From contig CAZJXA010000149.1 in assembly GCA_964549785.1 (NCBI GenBank), positions 1 through 8,197 on the forward strand: a stretch of 8,197 nucleotides of DNA, in the 5' to 3' direction. The stretch comes from JBEIUO01 sp964549785 (GTDB lineage Bacteria > Planctomycetota > Phycisphaerae > Phycisphaerales > UBA1924). Shown here piece by piece: positions 1 through 5,134 of the stretch. A program made the position numbers and the translations under genes. The notes beneath the pieces were generated by a model. The model made no database searches. It saw nothing but the letters and a program-made list of their open reading frames with translations, and was not told the origin of the DNA. The first letter of the stretch is position 1. Each line of letters begins with the position of its first letter.

Positions 1-201
1 GGACGGAGGGACCGTGGCGTCCGCGAGAGCATCGAGGGAGGCGTATCCCACGGTCGCGAGCATGGCCGCGATCTCGGGCTCTCCGGGACCGATGTGGCGG
101 GGGACGAAGGCATCCAGGGGCGGAAGGGCGACCCCAGCCGCCTCTGATGTGACCGATTTGGGACGGACGGGTTTATCAAGCGACGCGGGCGCGATGGACA
201 T
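1..201 (-). CDS. gcvP: Glycine dehydrogenase (decarboxylating) P-protein, N-terminal fragment
   Basis: This is the first 67 codons of a minus-strand gene that runs off the left edge. It starts at ATG 199-201. After a variable N-terminal tail of about 30 residues, the translation reads FVPRHIGPGEPEIAAML and then VGYASLDALADATVP. This is the conserved opening of the full-length PLP-dependent P-protein of the glycine cleavage system, with the RHIGP motif at residues 35-39. GcvP decarboxylates glycine and passes the aminomethyl group to the lipoyl H-protein GcvH in the cytoplasm. The RHIGP opening is more typical of single-chain GcvP than of the split GcvPA form, but the rest of the gene is outside the window. 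No good Shine-Dalgarno sequence lies close to the ATG. The prepilin-like gene ends 65 bases upstream on the same strand, so read-through transcription is possible. PLP-binding and catalytic residues cannot be checked. Confidence 0.88.
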   Translation of the reverse strand, partial: MSIAPASLDKPVRPKSVTSEAAGVALPPLDAFVPRHIGPGEPEIAAMLATVGYASLDALADATVPPS

Positions 202-217
202 GTAGGAATGGTAGGAA
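202..217. repeat. Short direct repeat just before gcvP
   Basis: GTAGGAA occurs at 202-208 and again at 211-217, separated by TG, directly upstream of the gcvP start codon. Read on the minus strand this is TTCCTAC twice with a nine-base period. It lies where a ribosome binding site would be expected. It may be chance or a small operator; nothing else supports a function. Confidence 0.4.
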
Positions 218-266
218 AGCCCTGCCCCGAATCGAGCGGCGCACCGGTCTCGACCGCGAAGTTCGT

Positions 267-854
267 TCAGGGCCCGCTGGATACCCACGAGCCGACGTGA
301 CCGTCGTTTCTCCATCCGAGACGGCTGCCGTGCCCAGGCTTGAAGTCGGCCTCGGCTAAAATCCACTCTTGGGGCGTCATATGCAGGACGCGGGAGATGC
401 TCCCTTGGGGATCCGATCCGACCCAAAGCGCGAAAAGGTCCCACGGCCTGTAGACGTAGCTGAAACCGTCGAAAGCGGGGTCGTCGGTCGAATGTGCCGA
501 GCACCGATACGGGGCCGGCGACGCCGACCCAGCTGCGGGAAGCGGAACCGAAAGATTGTCCGAGAGGGCCGCGAATGGCTCAAAGTATCCGTCGCGCACG
601 GATGCGCCGCGAATCGCCACGGGGTACAAGTCCTTGTGGTCGTTGAAGTACAGTCCCAAGGCCGTACCCAATTGGTGGAGATTCCCGCGGCATCGCACCG
701 CCCGGCTGGCCTTGATCGACGCCGCGAGCGAGGGCAGTGCTATGGCGAGCACCACCGCGATAACTACCACGACGACGATCAGTTCGACAAGGGTAAACGC
801 ACTTTGGAAACCTCGATCAATCACTTTGATCCGAATGGGAAGTGGGCGGCACAT
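267..854 (-). CDS. Prepilin-type N-terminal methylation domain protein (pseudopilin-like)
   Basis: This 195-residue protein has a short basic leader followed by the prepilin signature. The leader ends in Ala at residue 19, Phe20 begins the predicted mature chain (FTLVELIVV), and the conserved Glu is residue 24 (mature +5). A hydrophobic helix of about 20 residues follows, ending in ALPSLAASIKASR. Such proteins are normally cleaved and N-methylated by PilD-type peptidase and assembled into type IV pilus or type II secretion pseudopilus fibres; large numbers of paralogues are a planctomycete trait. The ending, with RNDGHVGSWV, resembles the H-x-DG region of planctomycete pilin-like proteins (DUF1559-like); this is inferred. 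The start ATG lies only six bases after the stop of the upstream gene, whose last codons supply a GGGAG ribosome binding site. It is the last gene of the 2344-267 operon. The specific substrate or fibre is unknown. Confidence 0.82.
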   Translation of the reverse strand: MCRPLPIRIKVIDRGFQSAFTLVELIVVVVVIAVVLAIALPSLAASIKASRAVRCRGNLHQLGTALGLYFNDHKDLYPVAIRGASVRDGYFEPFAALSDNLSVPLPAAGSASPAPYRCSAHSTDDPAFDGFSYVYRPWDLFALWVGSDPQGSISRVLHMTPQEWILAEADFKPGHGSRLGWRNDGHVGSWVSSGP

Positions 855-860
855 TGCGAG

Positions 861-1322
861 TTACTCCCGACCCAAGGAGCGGCGCAGCCAGGATGCGGCG
901 GCGGGGTCGAGGTCTGAACAGGCGAGCGCGCGCTCAGCGGCGCGGCGTTGCCACTCGATCACATAGAAACGCTCGGGCGAAGGCACGTCTTCAAACCCGC
1001 TCACCAGGAGTTCGAAGGACGTTGACGCGTTGTTGCAGGCGACACCGGCGAAGTACACGCGCAGGGCCGCGGCTCTCCGGGAATAGACTGGCGTATCCAG
1101 CGAACGCATTACGCCCCGACCGCAGGTGGCACACCCCGAGTCCAGCGGCGGGGTCGCTTCCGCCTCCGCGACACGCCACTCCAATCCGTCAACAACCAAG
1201 GGCAGGCCGATGCGAAAATATCCCATGGCCCACGCGATGCACGCGACGGCCACCGTCCCGGCCAGCGGAAGCCAGACGCTGCGGCGTGATCGAACCGGAG
1301 TAGGGCCCGCAGCGCTATTCAT
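861..1322 (-). CDS. Membrane-anchored hypothetical protein with a CxxC motif
   Basis: I do not recognise a family for this 153-residue protein. It has a basic N-terminus (about residues 1-14), one hydrophobic segment (about 16-35, WLPLAGTVAVACIAWAMGYF), and then a soluble region predicted to lie outside the cytoplasm. That region contains CATC (a CxxC pair), then single cysteines in VACNN and LACSD, and ends in a charged helix (WQRRAAERALACSD). The ATG overlaps nothing but lies one base after the stop of the upstream HEAT protein (TGA-C-ATG), so translation is probably coupled; no strong Shine-Dalgarno sequence is present. The CxxC pair could be redox-active or metal-binding, or could form structural disulfides; the sequence does not decide. 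Its position between a HEAT protein and a prepilin suggests a joint cell-surface role. Alternatively it may be a minor assembly factor for that pilin. Confidence 0.72.
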   Translation of the reverse strand: MNSAAGPTPVRSRRSVWLPLAGTVAVACIAWAMGYFRIGLPLVVDGLEWRVAEAEATPPLDSGCATCGRGVMRSLDTPVYSRRAAALRVYFAGVACNNASTSFELLVSGFEDVPSPERFYVIEWQRRAAERALACSDLDPAAASWLRRSLGRE

Positions 1323-1323
1323 G

Positions 1324-2025
1324 TCACGGGCCCGTGAGGACCTTCTCCCGGATGACCCATGAGCGGCTGCATTCAGAAAGCCAGTCGGGATCGTTGAGGT
1401 TTCGCAACGCGCGGTGGGCCTGAGCCGCGACTTCCGGCTCGGAGTCTCGTTCGAGCCGTACAGCCAGAGATCGAATCTTCGGCACGGTAAACAGCCCCGC
1501 CATACTCAGCAAGGTGACCGCTGAGTGGCGAACATGCGGGGAGTTGTGCCCGGCGAGGTCGGTGAGCAACTTCACGAGGGCTGCGGCATCGTCCCGCGAC
1601 ACGCCCCCCGTTCGCAGTCGCGCCACCGTTGCTACCCCACCCAGAAAGGCGCTCCTCGCGACGTCGGTGTCGGCCTGCGTGACGGTTCCCCATTCCGAAG
1701 AGGAAGAGGGCGGGGGGGACATCACTTCCGAAACCACCCGCATCTCTTCCGGACCCCACGACTTTTTCCAGATAAACTCGGGGTCCGAGAGACGATTCCA
1801 AATCTCCTGCGTTTCGACCGGGGTCGGCATCCTCGAATCAACCCGCCACTGGCCTCGGCCGTCCCGAGAGACTAATACCGAAAGCATCCGATCCGAATGC
1901 CGCTCGACCACGGGAATCGTGCCCGATGCGCTATCGGCCCTGTCGTCGAAGTTGCTCCACACAAGCCACGCGCCGCCGGCGGCGATCGCAACCATTACGA
2001 GAGTGATCGTTCGATAACGTTTCAC
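1324..2025 (-). CDS. Membrane-anchored HEAT-repeat protein
   Basis: This 233-residue protein starts at GTG 2023-2025, preceded by GGAG at seven bases. Its N-terminus (KRYRTITLVMVAIAAGGAWLVW) is a basic stretch plus one transmembrane or signal-anchor helix. A spacer of roughly 100 residues of no recognised family follows, containing a proline/serine run (PPPSSSSE). The C-terminal third is helical and repetitive. NSPHVRHSAVTLLSMAGL and SEPEVAAQAHRALRNLNDP look like two or three HEAT-type repeats, which usually act as protein-binding scaffolds. Anchoring implies that the repeats face the periplasm or outside. The gene lies 28 bases after the six-cysteine protein and is coupled to the next gene, so it is inside one operon. 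The partner is unknown; the neighbouring secreted cysteine protein or the prepilin are obvious candidates, which is inference only. Confidence 0.78.
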   Translation of the reverse strand: MKRYRTITLVMVAIAAGGAWLVWSNFDDRADSASGTIPVVERHSDRMLSVLVSRDGRGQWRVDSRMPTPVETQEIWNRLSDPEFIWKKSWGPEEMRVVSEVMSPPPSSSSEWGTVTQADTDVARSAFLGGVATVARLRTGGVSRDDAAALVKLLTDLAGHNSPHVRHSAVTLLSMAGLFTVPKIRSLAVRLERDSEPEVAAQAHRALRNLNDPDWLSECSRSWVIREKVLTGP

Positions 2026-2053
2026 GAGAGGGCTCCAAACACGAACTCACGAC

Positions 2054-2344
2054 TCACCAAGGGTTCGGGCCGCCCGGCTGGATTACGACGTTCGGGCTAG
2101 CAAACACAGCAGCGCAATAGGCGTTGCATTGCGCCACCTCTGCGGGATTCAGCGGTCCCGTCGGAATGACGGACCAACCGCAGCAGGCGGTGCAACCCGC
2201 GAGCGTGGTGGAACGGGGTGTCCCCACGGGACCGCACTGGTTGCGACCAAACTTCCAACCCGGAGTTCCGACTTGTCCCAAAGCGACCGCGGCCGACGAC
2301 AAGGCCAGCGCCCAAACCACAACGCTACGCGTTTTGCTCTTTAA
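2054..2344 (-). CDS. Small secreted six-cysteine protein (unknown family)
   Basis: This reading frame gives about 96 residues. It begins with a textbook Sec signal peptide (KSKTRSVVVWALALSSAAVALG, with predicted cleavage after about LG or at Q-V). The mature part is about 73 residues and has six cysteines spaced C-x13-C-x2-C-C-x17-C-x3-C, many Gly/Pro, and the motifs GCTACCGW and QCNAYC. It is the first gene of the cluster 2344-267. The start is a problem. A clear AAGGAG ribosome binding site (2351-2356) sits six bases before codon 2342-2344, but that codon is TTA, not ATG/GTG/TTG. The only near-cognate alternative, CTG at 2348-2350, directly touches the ribosome binding site. Conservation of signal peptide, ribosome binding site and frame argues that this is a real gene with an atypical start or a start-codon mutation or sequencing error. 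Function is unknown; an exported disulfide-stabilised peptide is the reading I favour. Confidence 0.62.
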   Translation of the reverse strand, partial: LKSKTRSVVVWALALSSAAVALGQVGTPGWKFGRNQCGPVGTPRSTTLAGCTACCGWSVIPTGPLNPAEVAQCNAYCAAVFASPNVVIQPGGPNPW

Positions 2345-2350
2345 GTTCAG

Positions 2351-2356
2351 CTCCTT
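2351..2356 (-). promoter_or_regulatory. Ribosome binding site that defines the six-cysteine protein start
   Basis: Read on the minus strand these six bases are AAGGAG, the best Shine-Dalgarno match in this intergenic region. A six-base spacer places the initiation codon at 2342-2344 (TTA), immediately before a signal peptide with the correct charge pattern. Confidence 0.6.
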
Positions 2357-2404
2357 AAAATGCCTTCTACCGCTGTGTTCAACATTAGGGGGGGGTCCCA
2401 AGTC

Positions 2405-2440
2405 AGGTGGCATTATTCTGAACCACTCAGGCTTCCGAAA
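2405..2440 (-). promoter_or_regulatory. Weak candidate promoter for the six-cysteine protein operon
   Basis: On the minus strand, AATAAT (complement at 2412-2417) matches five of six bases of the -10 consensus. The -35 region 16-17 bases upstream (about 2434-2440, TTTCGG or TTCGGA) is poor. The implied leader is about 60 bases. The whole divergent gap 2357-2624 shows no gene, and I found no convincing plus-strand promoter for the haem-binding-like gene in it. Confidence 0.25.
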
Positions 2441-2624
2441 CGGATCGGTCGCGAGGTTGTGGGTGTAATTATCGCCATCCGGTCGTCCCGCCGCGGCTAC
2501 GGCTCGATCTTGGGGGCTGCGGAGACCCATACAAGCATCCAGAATCCGGCGGCTGGCGAATCCCACTCGCCGGGGATGGTCGCCCGGTTTGCTTAGCCCC
2601 ACAGAGATTCCTGCCGAGGTCCCC

Positions 2625-3464
2625 ATGCACGCCCCCATCGCCGCTGTCGCCATTACGGTTTCTTTGCTGCTGATCCGCGTTGCGGCTGCACAGGGCGGCG
2701 CCATCGAGGCGGTTGGAACCGGACCGGATCGTTCTGGAGTTGCGGATGTCGCCGCAGTGCCATTACAGGTTGGGGGCGTGATGTGGCCGGAAAGCGGCGG
2801 GGCGTTGCGGGTGGGTGGCGACCTCTTTGCGATAGTCGAGCACGAGGGCGAGACTTTTCGGTGTGGCGCAGCGCTGATCGATACGCCGCTGCCCAAGGGC
2901 TATCCGGCGCCCACTCCGGCCGGTGCCATCGAACTGAAGGCGTACCCGACGGTGCGCCGGGCACAGGTGGCGGGGGAGCGGAATCCGGACCTCGGGCAGA
3001 ACTCTTCGTTTTGGCCGCTGTTTGAGCACATCAAGAAGCACGACATCGCCATGACTTCGCCGGTTGAGATGGACTATGACGGGCTGGAGAGGCATGACGC
3101 CGCGCCGCGGGAATCGGACTGGACGATGTCTTTCCTCTACCGGACGCCCGAGATGAACGGCACGGGCACCGAGGGCCGGGTCGTGGTCGCTGATCTTCCA
3201 CCCGTCACCATGCTGGCGATCGGTTACACGGGTTCGTACTCCGTCGGAAAGGTCAACGTGGAGGTCGAGAAACTTTACGTCTGGCTTGATGCGCACCCCG
3301 AGTATCGGGCGATCGGACCTCCGCGGGCCATGTTCTACAACGGGCCGGACACGCCAGCGGCCCGACGATGGGCGGAAGTGCAACTGCCGGTGGAACGAAC
3401 GGCCATGCCGTCGGCCCTGGCTGCGCCGAGCAACTCCGGCACGCCGGACACATCGGCGCCGTGA
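2625..3464 (+). CDS. Secreted SOUL-family haem-binding-like protein
   Basis: This is a 279-residue protein if it starts at ATG 2625, which has GAGG five bases upstream and opens a signal peptide (APIAAVAITVSLLLIRVAAAQ, cleavage near residue 22). An earlier in-frame TTG at 2589 would add 12 residues that spoil the signal peptide. After a variable region of about 75 residues, the SOUL domain runs from about residue 100 to 267. Visible markers are IELKAYPTVRRA, FWPLFEHIKKHDIAMTSPVEM (split here: FWPLFEHI at 129-136 and IAMTSPVEM at 141-149), the YTGSY strand near the middle, and AMFYNGPDTP near the end. SOUL proteins bind haem or tetrapyrroles in eukaryotes; bacterial members are mostly uncharacterised, so haem binding is not proven here. 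Secretion suggests a periplasmic or surface role. The C-terminal 20 residues are a low-complexity Ala/Ser/Pro tail. It converges on sugE with six bases between the stops. Confidence 0.85.
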   Translation: MHAPIAAVAITVSLLLIRVAAAQGGAIEAVGTGPDRSGVADVAAVPLQVGGVMWPESGGALRVGGDLFAIVEHEGETFRCGAALIDTPLPKGYPAPTPAGAIELKAYPTVRRAQVAGERNPDLGQNSSFWPLFEHIKKHDIAMTSPVEMDYDGLERHDAAPRESDWTMSFLYRTPEMNGTGTEGRVVVADLPPVTMLAIGYTGSYSVGKVNVEVEKLYVWLDAHPEYRAIGPPRAMFYNGPDTPAARRWAEVQLPVERTAMPSALAAPSNSGTPDTSAP

Positions 3465-3470
3465 AGGGGT

Positions 3471-3833
3471 TCAGACCCGCTCGGTGGAAGCAGGTTCTTT
3501 GGGTGGCGGCTGCGGCGATGAGGTGAGTTTCAAGCCGACGATACCGACGACGATCAAGGCGAGGCATACGCCTTGGGCGGGCGAGATACGTTCGCCCAAC
3601 CACAGGGCTCCCACCACGATCGACCCTACCGCGCCGATGCCGACCCACATGGTGTACGAGACGCCCATCGGGAGTGTCTTCATGGCCGCAGCGAGCAGAT
3701 AGAAACTCGCGAGCATGGCCACCACGGTGACGACGCTGGGCCAGAGTTTCGAGAATCCGTCGGACTTTTTGAGCCCGGTGGCCCACACAACCTCAAGCAA
3801 ACCGGCGATGGCGAGCAGGATCCAGGCGTTCAT
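3471..3833 (-). CDS. sugE: SugE/Gdx-type small multidrug resistance transporter
   Basis: This 120-residue protein has four predicted membrane helices (about 2-21, 30-52, 57-80, 84-106). The start MNAWILLAIAGLLEVVWATGLK carries the invariant proton/substrate-coupling Glu14 in GLLEVVWA. MKTLPMGVSYTMWVGIGAVG matches the SugE/Gdx branch, which exports guanidinium and some quaternary ammonium ions by proton antiport as an antiparallel dimer. ALIVVGIVGLKL closes helix 4. A 14-residue Pro/Ser/Glu tail extends beyond the usual length of about 105 residues. The ATG at 3831-3833 is chosen because it matches the family N-terminus exactly. The frame stays open about 70 codons further upstream (to ATG 4046), but that sequence is not transporter-like. 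No Shine-Dalgarno sequence is present. Related genes are often controlled by guanidine riboswitches; I looked upstream and did not find one. Guanidinium as substrate is inferred from the branch. Confidence 0.92.
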   Translation of the reverse strand: MNAWILLAIAGLLEVVWATGLKKSDGFSKLWPSVVTVVAMLASFYLLAAAMKTLPMGVSYTMWVGIGAVGSIVVGALWLGERISPAQGVCLALIVVGIVGLKLTSSPQPPPKEPASTERV

Positions 3834-4083
3834 ACAAGACCGTAGGGAGCGAGCGAATCCGTTACTGACAAGGGACTTGGAGTCGGCGGTGATGCCCGAG
3901 CCGGCAGCTTGGAATTGTCGAGCGGGGTTGTGAGCGCAAAGGACGGTCCAAACCAAGGGGGTGTGCAGCCACCGGTGAAGCTCGTGTTCGACAACTGCGT
4001 GGAGATCCATGCCAAAGCCCGTTTTCTCTGGGACGACCGCGGCCATGACATGAGCGACGGGCGCCGGCCGCCCTCAAGGAACT

Positions 4084-4121
4084 CACCCCCTCCCCCGGCC
4101 GCAGAGGCGGCCACCCCCTCC
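4084..4121 (+). repeat. Direct repeat flanking a perfect GGCCGC hairpin
   Basis: CACCCCCTCC occurs at 4084-4093 and again at 4112-4121. Between them is a perfect six-base-pair stem, GGCCGC (4097-4102) and GCGGCC (4107-4112), with an AGAG loop. The second repeat copy forms the left arm of the following terminator-like hairpin, so the first copy could compete for the same right arm. That competition is inference. Confidence 0.5.
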
Positions 4122-4142
4122 GTAAAACGGAGTGGGATTTTT
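4115..4142 (+). terminator. Terminator-like hairpin in the leader region of the SRPBCC gene
   Basis: CTCCGT (4118-4123) pairs with ACGGAG (4127-4132) around an AAA loop. CCC (4115-4117) can extend the stem with GGG (4134-4136) past one bulged T. ATTTTT follows at 4137-4142, giving a U-tract on the plus strand only. This has the form of an intrinsic terminator. There is no convincing plus-strand gene upstream of it, and a plus-strand gene starts 31 bases downstream. It may therefore be an attenuator in that gene's leader or the end of an unannotated small RNA. Confidence 0.5.
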
Positions 4143-4152
4143 CGGGCCTAAC

Positions 4153-4172
4153 ATGCAACCAGGAGGTTGCAT
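4153..4172 (+). promoter_or_regulatory. Perfect inverted repeat covering the ribosome binding site
   Basis: ATGCAACC (4153-4160) and GGTTGCAT (4165-4172) are exact inverse complements around AGGA (4161-4164). The repeat ends at the base before the start codon ATG 4173. It contains the ribosome binding site AGGAGG (4161-4166), so as RNA it would fold part of the site into a stem. As DNA, its length and symmetry suit a dimeric winged-helix repressor such as the ArsR-type protein encoded in the same operon. Both readings are inference; the symmetry itself is directly visible. Confidence 0.6.
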
Positions 4173-4637
4173 ATGAATCCATCAGAAACGAATCGGATCG
4201 AGCGGCGGATCGAACTTAAGGTGCCCGCGTCTCGGGTGTGGAAGGCGCTGACCGACCATAAGGAATTCGGCGAATGGTTCCGGGTGAATTTGGCGTCGCC
4301 GTTTGAGCCCGGGCGAGAGAGCAAAGGGCGGGTGACATATCCGGGGTACGAGCACGCGGTGATGAGGGTGATCGTGCAGCGGATGGAGGCCGAGCGGGTC
4401 TTCTCGTTCCTCTGGCATCCGTACGCGGTGGACCCGAAGGCGGACTACTCGAAGGAAAAGCCGACGCTGGTGGAGTTTGTGCTCGCGAAGACGGCTTCGG
4501 GAACGCTGCTGACCGTCACCGAGTCGGGGTTCGATTCGATCCCGAGCGGTCGGCGGGATGAAGCGTTCCGGATGAACAGCGCGGGGTGGACCGAGCAAAT
4601 GAGCAATATCGAGCGCCATGTCGGCACGACTTCCTGA
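4173..4637 (+). CDS. SRPBCC / AHA1-like (START-fold) domain protein
   Basis: This 154-residue protein starts at ATG 4173, six bases after AGGAGG. It shows the usual SRPBCC layout over its whole length. RIERRIELKVPASRVWKALTD is the first strand and helix (about residues 8-28). FGEWFRVNL follows, then VMRVIVQRMEAERVFSFLWHPY in the central strands. TLVEFVL...LTVTESGFDSIP follows, and the last helix is RRDEAFRMNSAGWTEQMSNIERHV. This subgroup is annotated as activator-of-Hsp90-ATPase-like or polyketide-cyclase-like and typically binds a small hydrophobic ligand in a deep pocket. No catalytic residues can be assigned, and the ligand is unknown. Its 3' end overlaps the ArsR-type gene by 20 bases, a common pairing in which the repressor controls both genes. 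The inverted repeat over its ribosome binding site is the likely control point. Confidence 0.88.
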   Translation: MNPSETNRIERRIELKVPASRVWKALTDHKEFGEWFRVNLASPFEPGRESKGRVTYPGYEHAVMRVIVQRMEAERVFSFLWHPYAVDPKADYSKEKPTLVEFVLAKTASGTLLTVTESGFDSIPSGRRDEAFRMNSAGWTEQMSNIERHVGTTS

Positions 4638-4974
4638 ACGCGCGCGCGCGCGCGGGAGCGCCACGCGGGCTGAAGCATCGCTTTTCGCCGCGCTGGGCGA
4701 CGAGACGCGATTATCGCTCGTGGCCCAGCTGGCGCGCGGCCAACCGCTCTCGATCGCGGCACTCGCCGCCGATTCTCCGTTGACCCGCCAAGCGGTCACG
4801 AAACACCTGAGCGTGCTGCAGGCCGCCGGGCTGGTGACAGGTACGCGGCGGGGACGCGAGCGACTTTTCGGGCTCGATCCGCATCGGCTGCGGGACGCCC
4901 GGGCGGCGCTCGACACGATCGCAAACCAATGGGATGATGCGCTGGGGCGGCTGAAGGCGTTCGTCGAACCGTGA
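4618..4974 (+). CDS. ArsR-family winged helix-turn-helix transcriptional repressor
   Basis: This 118-residue DNA-binding protein contains the ArsR core. SLFAALGDETRLSLVAQLARGQPLSIAALA is helices 1-3. LTRQAVTKHLSVLQAAGLV is the recognition helix. VTGTRRGRERLFGLDP is the beta wing, followed by a C-terminal dimer helix. The metal-binding motif (ELCxCDL type) of arsenic- or metal-sensing members is absent, so it probably belongs to the metal-independent group often linked to SRPBCC proteins. The ATG at 4618 lies inside the end of the SRPBCC gene, so translation is likely coupled; only a weak ribosome binding site is visible. Codons 8-12 are formed by a (CG)8 dinucleotide run that could shift the reading frame on replication slippage. 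Autoregulation through the repeat at 4153-4172 is inferred. Confidence 0.9.
   Translation: MSARLPERARARGSATRAEASLFAALGDETRLSLVAQLARGQPLSIAALAADSPLTRQAVTKHLSVLQAAGLVTGTRRGRERLFGLDPHRLRDARAALDTIANQWDDALGRLKAFVEP
4639..4654. repeat. (CG)8 dinucleotide run inside the arsR-type gene
   Basis: Eight uninterrupted CG units start two bases after the stop codon of the SRPBCC gene and encode an Arg-Ala alternation near the N-terminus of the repressor. Such runs can adopt left-handed DNA and are slippage-prone. Loss or gain of one unit would frameshift the repressor after about 12 residues. Confidence 0.9.
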
Positions 4975-5055
4975 GGAGACCGTTCCTGTCGGGCGCGAGG
5001 CGGCGTCGAACGCGAAGGCTGCCGGGCGGTACGATGCCGCACTCCGGAGGACTCA

Positions 5056-5134
5056 GTGAACGGCGATCGACATTGACGCGCTGGGCGAAGACGAACTTCG
5101 GGGTCTGCACCGCCGGATCGCCGAGCGCCTGCGG
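5056..5134 (+). other. Probable N-terminal coding extension of the KOW-like small protein, frame-disrupted at the start
   Basis: The frame of the gene at 5135 stays open back to 5060 (TGA at 5057-5059 closes it). It encodes IDIDALGEDELRGLHRRIAE leading straight into the annotated start, which looks like the conserved helical N-terminus of this small-protein family as I recall it. It contains no ATG, GTG or TTG. A strong ribosome binding site, GGAGG (5046-5050), is five bases before GTG 5056-5058. That GTG is out of frame by one base and stops after six codons. One extra A in GTGAACGG would explain everything. Confidence 0.55.

Larger units (their letters stand above)
3834..4172. other. Divergent intergenic region between sugE and the SRPBCC gene
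   Basis: This 339-base stretch separates two divergently transcribed genes. Open frames exist on both strands (for example plus 3909-4151 and the minus extension of sugE), but none has a ribosome binding site, a recognisable domain or a sensible end. The plus-strand frame runs straight through the terminator-like hairpin at 4115-4142. From 4081 onwards the region is densely structured: a GGCCGC/GCGGCC hairpin, a terminator-like hairpin, then the inverted repeat over the ribosome binding site, each annotated separately. No clear -35/-10 pair was found for either gene. Confidence 0.5.

Noticed and set aside
202..266. Glycine riboswitch before gcvP
   Set aside because: The gap is only 65 bases and the sequence before it is coding for the prepilin. 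No tandem aptamer structure is possible there.
3834..4080. Guanidine riboswitch upstream of sugE
   Set aside because: I checked the minus strand for the class I conserved core, paired ACGG/ACGA-loop hairpins of class II, and the class III motif. Two ACGG occurrences near the start lack flanking complementary stems.
3909..4151. Plus-strand frame between sugE and the SRPBCC gene
   Set aside because: It has a TTG start without a ribosome binding site and no recognisable domain, and it passes through a terminator-like hairpin. It is not excluded as a relic but cannot be supported.
4182..5042. Minus-strand open frame of 286 codons opposite the SRPBCC-ArsR pair
   Set aside because: It is an Arg/Pro/His-rich shadow of two genes with clear families on the other strand.
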